Source: Gammaproteobacteria bacterium (lineage in GTDB: Bacteria; Pseudomonadota; Gammaproteobacteria; Pseudomonadales; Porticoccaceae). Taken from it: a stretch of DNA of 64,000 nt. Both the position numbers and the translations under genes were made by a program. Positions 58,662 to 64,000 of this stretch are shown piece by piece; position 1 is the stretch's first letter, and each line of letters begins with the position of its first letter. The stretch spans positions 1-64,000 of the forward strand of contig JACPPB010000032.1 of NCBI GenBank assembly GCA_016191205.1, written 5' to 3'. The notes under the pieces are model-generated. The model was given only the letters and a program-made list of their open reading frames with translations, made no database searches and had not been told where the DNA came from.

Positions 58662-60014
58662 TCAGCGGGTATTGCCGGCGAGGCGGTCGCGCCATTCCCG
58701 GACGCGCGCGGTCAGCGCCGGCAGGTCGATGGTCTGGTGCGCGCGCGCGTCGAGGACACAGTGCCCCGCCACCCATGCGTGGCTGACGCGCCGGCCACAG
58801 CCGGTGTACACCAACTGGGACAGCGGATTATACAGAGGCATCGCGCCCGGATCGGTGAACTCGACGGCGATCATGTCGGCGGCCTTGCCCGCTTCGAGGC
58901 TGCCGATTTCGGTGTCGAGGCCAAGTGCTGTGGCGCCGCCGAGCGTCGCCATTTCGATCACTTCGGCGGCGCCGAGGCGGGACGGGTCGCCACTCAGACC
59001 CTTGGCGAGCAGCGCGGCGGTCTGCATTTCGCCGAACAGGTCGAGGTCGTTGTTGCTCGCCGCGCCATCGGTGCCCAGCGCCACCGGGATGCCCGCGCTG
59101 CGCAACCGATGTACGGGGCAGAAGCCGCTGGCGAGTTTGAGGTTCGATTCGGGGCAGTGGATCACGCTGGCGCCGGTGGTGGCCAGCAGTTCGCAATCGC
59201 TCGCGTCCACCTGCGTCATGTGCACGCATTGGGTCGTCCGCGACAGCAGTCCGAAGCGGTGCAGCCGGGCGCTCGGGCGCTCGCCGTGCGTGGCGATGGC
59301 TTCGGCCACCTCGCGCGCGGTTTCGTGCAGGTGGATGTGCACGCTGGCTTCCAGTTCTTCGGTGTAGGTTGCGATGCGTTCCAGGGTGGCGTCGGCCACG
59401 GTGTAGGGCGCGTGCGGGCCAAAGGCGATCCGCAACAAAGGATCGCCGCGGTTGTCGTCGTAGACCGCGAGGCCCTTGTGGAGATACTCGTCGGCATCGC
59501 GCGCCCAGGGCGTCGCGAATTCCAGGATCGGAAAGGCAATCTGGGCGCGGATGCGGGCCTGTCGCGCAACGCGGGCGACCTCGTCGGGATAGAAGTACAT
59601 GTCGGCAAAGCAGGTGGTGCCCGTGGCGAGCATTTCCGCGATGGCGAGCCGGGTGCCGTCGGCGACGAAATCGGCGCTTACCCAGCGCGCCTCGGCGGGC
59701 CAGATGTGCTGTTCGAGCCAGGTGGTCAGGGGCAGGTCATCGGCGAGGCCGCGGAACAGCGTCATGGCGGCGTGGCCATGGGCGTTCACCAGGCCGGGCA
59801 TCAGCAGACTGTCGGGAAGGTGCAGGAACTTCGCCGCCGGATGCTTGCGGATGGCCTCGGCGCGCGGCAGCAGCTCCAGGATGCGCTCCCCCGCGATGAC
59901 CACGGCGCAGTCGCGATAGACCGCCCCCCGCGGTATCACGGGCACCACCCAGCCGGCGGAAATCACCCGATCGGCGGGTGGCGCGTGCGGCGGCGAGGAG
60001 GGCGACGGGCTCAT
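58662..60014 (-). CDS. mtaD: TRZ/ATZ-type amidohydrolase, probable methylthioadenosine/S-adenosylhomocysteine deaminase
   Basis: A 450-residue metal-dependent deaminase. HGHAAMTLFRGLADDLPLTTWL starting at 79 has the HxH metal site and the family phrase. IHLHETAREV, HMTQVDASDCELLA, HCPESNLKLASGFCPV and ALGTDGAASNNDLDLFGEM supply the other ligands. Gene context (before ubiG, divergent from gyrA) and LASGFCPV support MtaD rather than triazine or guanine deaminases. An Ser/Pro-rich N-terminal tail precedes the domain. Confidence 0.88.
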   Translation of the reverse strand: MSPSPSSPPHAPPADRVISAGWVVPVIPRGAVYRDCAVVIAGERILELLPRAEAIRKHPAAKFLHLPDSLLMPGLVNAHGHAAMTLFRGLADDLPLTTWLEQHIWPAEARWVSADFVADGTRLAIAEMLATGTTCFADMYFYPDEVARVARQARIRAQIAFPILEFATPWARDADEYLHKGLAVYDDNRGDPLLRIAFGPHAPYTVADATLERIATYTEELEASVHIHLHETAREVAEAIATHGERPSARLHRFGLLSRTTQCVHMTQVDASDCELLATTGASVIHCPESNLKLASGFCPVHRLRSAGIPVALGTDGAASNNDLDLFGEMQTAALLAKGLSGDPSRLGAAEVIEMATLGGATALGLDTEIGSLEAGKAADMIAVEFTDPGAMPLYNPLSQLVYTGCGRRVSHAWVAGHCVLDARAHQTIDLPALTARVREWRDRLAGNTR

Positions 60015-60054
60015 GGCGGCGGCAGTATAACTCGGCCGGGATGATGGGGCCCTG

Positions 60055-60063
60055 TGCTACAAT
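60055..60063 (+). promoter_or_regulatory. Extended -10 promoter of gyrA
   Basis: TGCTACAAT at 60055-60063 is an extended -10 (TGnTANAAT). No good -35 is present. It lies about 80 bases before the gyrA start. Confidence 0.5.
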
Positions 60064-60141
60064 GCGGCGCTTTTTTGAACGCCTGCGACCGCGGGTCGAG
60101 CCTGCCGGTACCGGCAACGATTGTCCGAGAAGTGACGCGAG

Positions 60142-62703
60142 ATGAGTGAGTCGATCGCCAGAGAAATCTTTCCGGTAAACATCGAAGATGAGCTGCGCCG
60201 GTCCTATCTGGACTACGCCATGAGCGTCATCGTCGGGCGGGCGCTCCCCGATGTGCGCGACGGGTTGAAACCGGTCCACCGGCGCGTGCTGTTCGCCATG
60301 AGCGAGCTCAACAACGACTGGAACCGCGCCTACAAAAAATCGGCGCGGGTGGTCGGCGACGTCATCGGTAAATACCATCCCCACGGCGATTCCGCGGTCT
60401 ACGACACCATCGTGCGCATGGCGCAATCGTTCTCGCTGCGTTACCCGCTGGTGGACGGCCAGGGCAACTTCGGTTCCATCGACGGCGATGCGCCGGCGGC
60501 GATGCGCTACACCGAAATTCGCATGGCGCGCATCGCCCATGCGCTGCTGGCCGATCTCGACAGCGAAACGGTCGATTTCGCGCCCAACTATGACGAGACC
60601 GAGCAGATCCCCACGGTGCTGCCGACCCGGGTGCCCAACCTGCTGGTGAACGGCTCGTCCGGGATCGCGGTCGGCATGGCCACCAATATCCCGCCGCACA
60701 ATCTGTCGGAGGTCATCAAGGCCTGCATCGCGCTGCTCGACAATCCCGAGTTGAGCGTGGATGAGCTGATCGAAATCGTGCCGGGGCCTGACTTTCCCAC
60801 GGCCGGCATCATCAACGGACGCGCCGGGATCGTCGAAGCCTATCGCACCGGGCGCGGTCGCATTCTGGTGCGGGGCCGGGCGCATGTGGAGCCCATGGAA
60901 AAGGGCGATCGTGACCGCATCGTGATCACCGAAATACCCTATCAACTCCAGAAAACCCGGCTCATCGAAAAAATCGCCGAGCTGGTGAAGGAAAAGAAAA
61001 TCGAAGGCATTTCCGAGCTGCGCGACGAGTCGGACAAAGACGGTTTGCGCGTGGTGGTCGAGCTCAAGCGCGGCGAGTCGGGCGAAGTGCTGCTGAACCA
61101 GCTCTATGCCCAGACCCAACTCGAAACCGTGTTCGGGATCAATATCGTCGCCCTGGTCGATGGCCAGCCGAAAATCCTGAACCTGAAGCAGCTCATCGAA
61201 GCCTTTATCAGGCACCGCCGCGAAGTGGTCACGCGCCGCACGATGTTTCTGCTCCGGCAGGCCCGCGAACGCGGTCATGTACTGGAAGGTCTGGCGGTGG
61301 CGATCGCCAATATCGATGCGGTCATCGAGTTGATCAAGGCGTCGCCCAGCGCCGCCGAAGCGCGCGAGGCCCTGATCGCCCGGGCGTGGGACGCGGCGGC
61401 GGTGATGCCGTTTCTGACTGTGGCGGGTCACGACGCCAGCCTGCCCGACGGCGTCGATCCGCAGTGTGGATTGCACCCGGACGGCTATCACCTGTCGGAA
61501 CCCCAGGCGCGCGCGATCCTGGAATTGCGCCTGAATCGCCTGACCGGGATGGAACACGCCAAGCTGCTGGAGGAATACCGGGAGAAGCTGGACGAGATCC
61601 GCGATTACCTCGACATTCTCGGCGACCCGGAGCGCCTGAAAACGGTCATCCGCGACGAAATGCTCGCCATCGATAAGGATTTCGGCGACGCGCGGCGCAC
61701 CGAAATCGTCGCTTCGCAGCTCGATCTCACGATCGAGGATCTGATTCCGGAAGAAGACCGTGTGGTGACCATTTCCCACGCCGGCTACGCCAAGAGCCAG
61801 CCCCTGGTGGACTATCAGGCGCAGCGGCGCGGCGGTACCGGACGATCGGCGACAGCGGTCAAGGAAGAGGATTTTGTCGAGCGCCTGCTGGTGGCGAACA
61901 CCCATGCGACCATCCTGTGTTTCACCAGCGCCGGCAAGGTGTACTGGCTGAAAACCTACCAGATCCCACTTGCCGGTCGGGGTGCGCGGGGCCGACCACT
62001 GGTGAACCTGCTGCCGCTTGAGCAGGACGAACGGGTGACGGCGATTCTGCCCGTCACCGAATATCGCGAGGATCGGTTCGTGCTGATGGCGACCGCCGCC
62101 GGCATCATCAAGAAAGTGGTACTGACGGAGTTTTCACGCCCGCGCAGCGTCGGGTTGCGCGCGCTGGATCTGGATCCGGGTGACAGCCTGGTCGGCACCG
62201 CGATCACCCGCGGCGACCAGGATGTGATGCTGTTTGCCAGCACCGGCAAAGCGGTGCGTTTCAATGAAGCCGACGTGCGGCCCATGGGACGCACCGCGCG
62301 CGGCGTGCGCGGGATGCGTCTGCCCGAAGGCGAGCGCATGATCTCCCTGATCATTCCGGAGACGGGGCAACGGGTGCTTGCGGTGAGTGCCAATGGTTAT
62401 GGCAAGCGCACCGAGCCCGACGAGTTCCCGGTGCACAACCGGGGTGGGCAGGGCGTGATTGCCATGCAGACCTCCGCGCGCAACGGCCCCGTGGTAGGTG
62501 CCGTGCAGGTCGCCGACGGCGATGAAATCATGCTGATTTCCGATCAGGGCACCTTGGTGCGAACCCGGGTTGACGAAATTTCCGTGCTCAGTCGCAACAC
62601 CCAGGGCGTGCGTCTGATCCGGGTGCGCGAAAACGAAACCCTGGTGGGAATTGCGGTCGTCAGCGACGACGGCAGCGATCACGGAAGCGAAGTGGAGGCC
62701 TGA
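60142..62703 (+). CDS. gyrA: DNA gyrase subunit A
   Basis: An 853-residue breakage-reunion subunit of gyrase. The N-terminal [25 protein letters not shown], the catalytic Tyr123 in MRYTEIRM, and the [21 protein letters not shown] are intact; Ser84 and Asp88 (E. coli Ser83, Asp87) are the quinolone-sensitive residues. The C-terminal beta-pinwheel contains the GyrA box at 561-567, here QRRGGTG, with Thr where Lys or Arg is usual. Six blade-like repeats follow. The start ATG follows the extended -10 promoter. Confidence 0.97.
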   Translation: MSESIAREIFPVNIEDELRRSYLDYAMSVIVGRALPDVRDGLKPVHRRVLFAMSELNNDWNRAYKKSARVVGDVIGKYHPHGDSAVYDTIVRMAQSFSLRYPLVDGQGNFGSIDGDAPAAMRYTEIRMARIAHALLADLDSETVDFAPNYDETEQIPTVLPTRVPNLLVNGSSGIAVGMATNIPPHNLSEVIKACIALLDNPELSVDELIEIVPGPDFPTAGIINGRAGIVEAYRTGRGRILVRGRAHVEPMEKGDRDRIVITEIPYQLQKTRLIEKIAELVKEKKIEGISELRDESDKDGLRVVVELKRGESGEVLLNQLYAQTQLETVFGINIVALVDGQPKILNLKQLIEAFIRHRREVVTRRTMFLLRQARERGHVLEGLAVAIANIDAVIELIKASPSAAEAREALIARAWDAAAVMPFLTVAGHDASLPDGVDPQCGLHPDGYHLSEPQARAILELRLNRLTGMEHAKLLEEYREKLDEIRDYLDILGDPERLKTVIRDEMLAIDKDFGDARRTEIVASQLDLTIEDLIPEEDRVVTISHAGYAKSQPLVDYQAQRRGGTGRSATAVKEEDFVERLLVANTHATILCFTSAGKVYWLKTYQIPLAGRGARGRPLVNLLPLEQDERVTAILPVTEYREDRFVLMATAAGIIKKVVLTEFSRPRSVGLRALDLDPGDSLVGTAITRGDQDVMLFASTGKAVRFNEADVRPMGRTARGVRGMRLPEGERMISLIIPETGQRVLAVSANGYGKRTEPDEFPVHNRGGQGVIAMQTSARNGPVVGAVQVADGDEIMLISDQGTLVRTRVDEISVLSRNTQGVRLIRVRENETLVGIAVVSDDGSDHGSEVEA

Positions 62704-62704
62704 G

Positions 62705-63805
62705 ATGACGTCGTCATCGGACAACGGCGCGGTGGCGCTGGCGCGTCTGCGTGAACAGATAGACGCCATCGATCGGCAGCTCATGGCGCTGTTGAGCGAC
62801 CGTGCCCGCTGCGCGCAGGGGGTGGCGAAGGTCAAGGCCGACAGCGGCGATGCCCAGTTTTATCGGCCGGAACGCGAAGCGCAGATTCTGCGCGCGGTGA
62901 AGGAGAACAATCCCGGGCCTTTGCCGGCTGAGGACATGGCGCGGCTGTTCCGCGAGATCATGTCCGCCTGTCTGGCGTTGGAGCAGCCCGTAAAAGTCGC
63001 TTTCCTCGGGCCGGAAGGCACCTTCACCCAGGCGGCGGCGCTCAAGCATTTCGGACATTCCGCCGTGGCGGTGCCGTTGCCCGCCATCGACGAAGTGTTT
63101 CGCGAAGTCGCGGCCGGCGCCGCGGACTACGGTGTGGTGCCGGTGGAAAACTCCACGGAGGGCGTGGTCAATCACACCCTCGACAGTTTTCTCGATTCGA
63201 GCTTGCAGATTTGCGGCGAGGTGGAACTGCGGATTCACCAGCATCTGCTCATCGGTCCCAACACCAAGCCGGACAACATTACGCGGGTCTATTCGCATCC
63301 GCAGTCGTTGGCGCAATGCCGCAAGTGGCTCGATGCCCATCTGCCCAAGGCCGAGCGCGTGACCCTCAACAGCAATGCCGAAGCCGCGAAGCGGGTGGCG
63401 GGTGAATGGAGTTCCGCCGCCATCGCCGGTGCCATGGCGGAATCCCTGTATGGACTCACGCGCCTGCACAGCAATATCGAGGATGAGCCCGATAACACCA
63501 CGCGGTTTTTGATCATCGGGCGCAGCGATGTACCGCCCAGCGGCGATGACAAGACTTCGGTCATGGTGTCGGTCAAGAACGAGCCCGGCGCGCTCTACCG
63601 GTTGCTGGAACCGTTTCGCAATCACGGTATCGATCTCACCCGCATCGAGACCCGGCCGTCCCGGAGTCGCAAATGGAGCTATGTTTTCTTCATCGACTTC
63701 GCGGGCCATCGCGACGATCCCGCGGTGCGGCTGGCACTCGACGAAATCCGTCCCACGGTGGTCGAGCTGCGACCGCTGGGGTCTTACCCGCGCGCGGTGC
63801 TCTGA
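62705..63805 (+). CDS. pheA: Bifunctional chorismate mutase / prephenate dehydratase (P-protein)
   Basis: A 366-residue enzyme of phenylalanine synthesis. Chorismate mutase spans about 1-95 (LREQIDAIDRQLMALLSDRARCA; RPEREAQILRAV), prephenate dehydratase about 95-275 (LGPEGTFTQAAALKHFG, VVPVENSTEGVVNHTLD, NTTRFLIIG) and the ACT regulatory domain about 285-360 (SVKNEPGALYRLLEPF, IDLTRIETRPSR). It starts one base after the gyrA stop, in the frame next to it. Feedback by phenylalanine is expected through the ACT domain. Confidence 0.96.
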   Translation: MTSSSDNGAVALARLREQIDAIDRQLMALLSDRARCAQGVAKVKADSGDAQFYRPEREAQILRAVKENNPGPLPAEDMARLFREIMSACLALEQPVKVAFLGPEGTFTQAAALKHFGHSAVAVPLPAIDEVFREVAAGAADYGVVPVENSTEGVVNHTLDSFLDSSLQICGEVELRIHQHLLIGPNTKPDNITRVYSHPQSLAQCRKWLDAHLPKAERVTLNSNAEAAKRVAGEWSSAAIAGAMAESLYGLTRLHSNIEDEPDNTTRFLIIGRSDVPPSGDDKTSVMVSVKNEPGALYRLLEPFRNHGIDLTRIETRPSRSRKWSYVFFIDFAGHRDDPAVRLALDEIRPTVVELRPLGSYPRAVL

Positions 63806-63809
63806 ACCG

Positions 63810-64000
63810 GTGTCGCGGAAGGTGAGCGAACGCCAGGTCGGAGTCGGGCGCCTGTTGATCGTCGGACTGGGCCTCATGGGTGGCAGTCTGGCGCTGGCCG
63901 CGCGCCGCCGGGGGCTGTGTCGTGAAGTCATCGGCTATTCGCGCAGTGAAACCACCCTGGCCGACGCCCGGCGCCTGCATGTGGTTGACCGCATCGAAGC
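63810..64000 (+). CDS. tyrA: Prephenate dehydrogenase TyrA, 3' truncated by window edge
   Basis: The first 63 residues from the GTG at 63810 give the NAD(P)-binding Rossmann start: LLIVGLGLMGGSLALAAR, then VIGYSRSETTLADAR, a direct match to TyrA. It is four bases downstream of pheA, so the two are co-transcribed. A second GTG at 63822 is an alternative start. Whether it is fused to AroA, as in some proteobacteria, cannot be seen here. Confidence 0.88.
   Translation, partial: MSRKVSERQVGVGRLLIVGLGLMGGSLALAARRRGLCREVIGYSRSETTLADARRLHVVDRIE

Overview
This is a 64 kb stretch of a GC-rich chromosome, most likely from a gammaproteobacterium. The reasons are a mtaD-ubiG-gph-yciK cluster next to gyrA-pheA-tyrA, an Fnr-type box pair in front of ompW, bolA, ttcA, thiO-type thiamine synthesis and an EmrA/EmrB-type pump. 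I cannot name the order or genus. No phage, insertion sequence, CRISPR array or rRNA operon was seen. One tRNA gene is present.

Layout. 1-11.8 kb: the 3' part of hisA, then scattered metabolic genes (dienelactone hydrolase, small-molecule kinase, acyl-CoA dehydrogenase, HerA-like DUF853 ATPase, Baeyer-Villiger monooxygenase, amidohydrolase, class III CoA-transferase), which look like an accessory catabolic neighbourhood, plus a small potassium-channel-like protein. 11.9-19 kb: a promoter, a TPP riboswitch and a tightly overlapping thiC-thiO-thiS-thiG-thiDE-thiF(rhodanese) operon that ends in a beheaded enoyl-CoA hydratase. 19-24 kb: an FkbM methyltransferase, tRNA-Arg(UCG), a SmrA-like protein and a large PAS-GGDEF-EAL protein whose reading frame is broken after its membrane-anchored sensor part. 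24.5-29.1 kb: a MoxR ATPase/CoxE-like VWA pair, a TorF-type porin and a secreted collagen-like glycine-rich protein.

29.2-36.7 kb: a nitrogen-scavenging locus read on the minus strand, ureE-ureF-ureG followed by the urea transporter urtABCDE, with a sigma-54-like promoter in front of urtA. The urease structural genes and ureD are not in the window. 36.8-38.7 kb: an unrecognised cysteine-rich protein and a RIO-type kinase. 38.9-42.5 kb: a drug-efflux module (EmrB-like, EmrA-like, MarR) with matching inverted repeats lying over two -35 boxes, which suggests control by the MarR protein. 42.5-49.1 kb: an oligopeptide ABC transporter (oppA-B-C and a fused DF ATPase) and bioA.

49.2-64 kb: mostly housekeeping genes: DUF547 protein, ttcA, a lysozyme-like hypothetical protein, a macro-domain hydrolase, argS, bolA, ompW with two Fnr-like boxes, a formate/nitrite channel, then yciK, gph, ubiG and mtaD (minus strand), and gyrA-pheA-tyrA (plus strand, running off the end). 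I found no convincing new multi-gene system. The best leads are regulatory (emr operators, urt sigma-54 promoter, ompW Fnr boxes), structural damage (split sensor gene, truncated hydratase, two divergent genes lacking their 5' ends) and a few unrecognised proteins.
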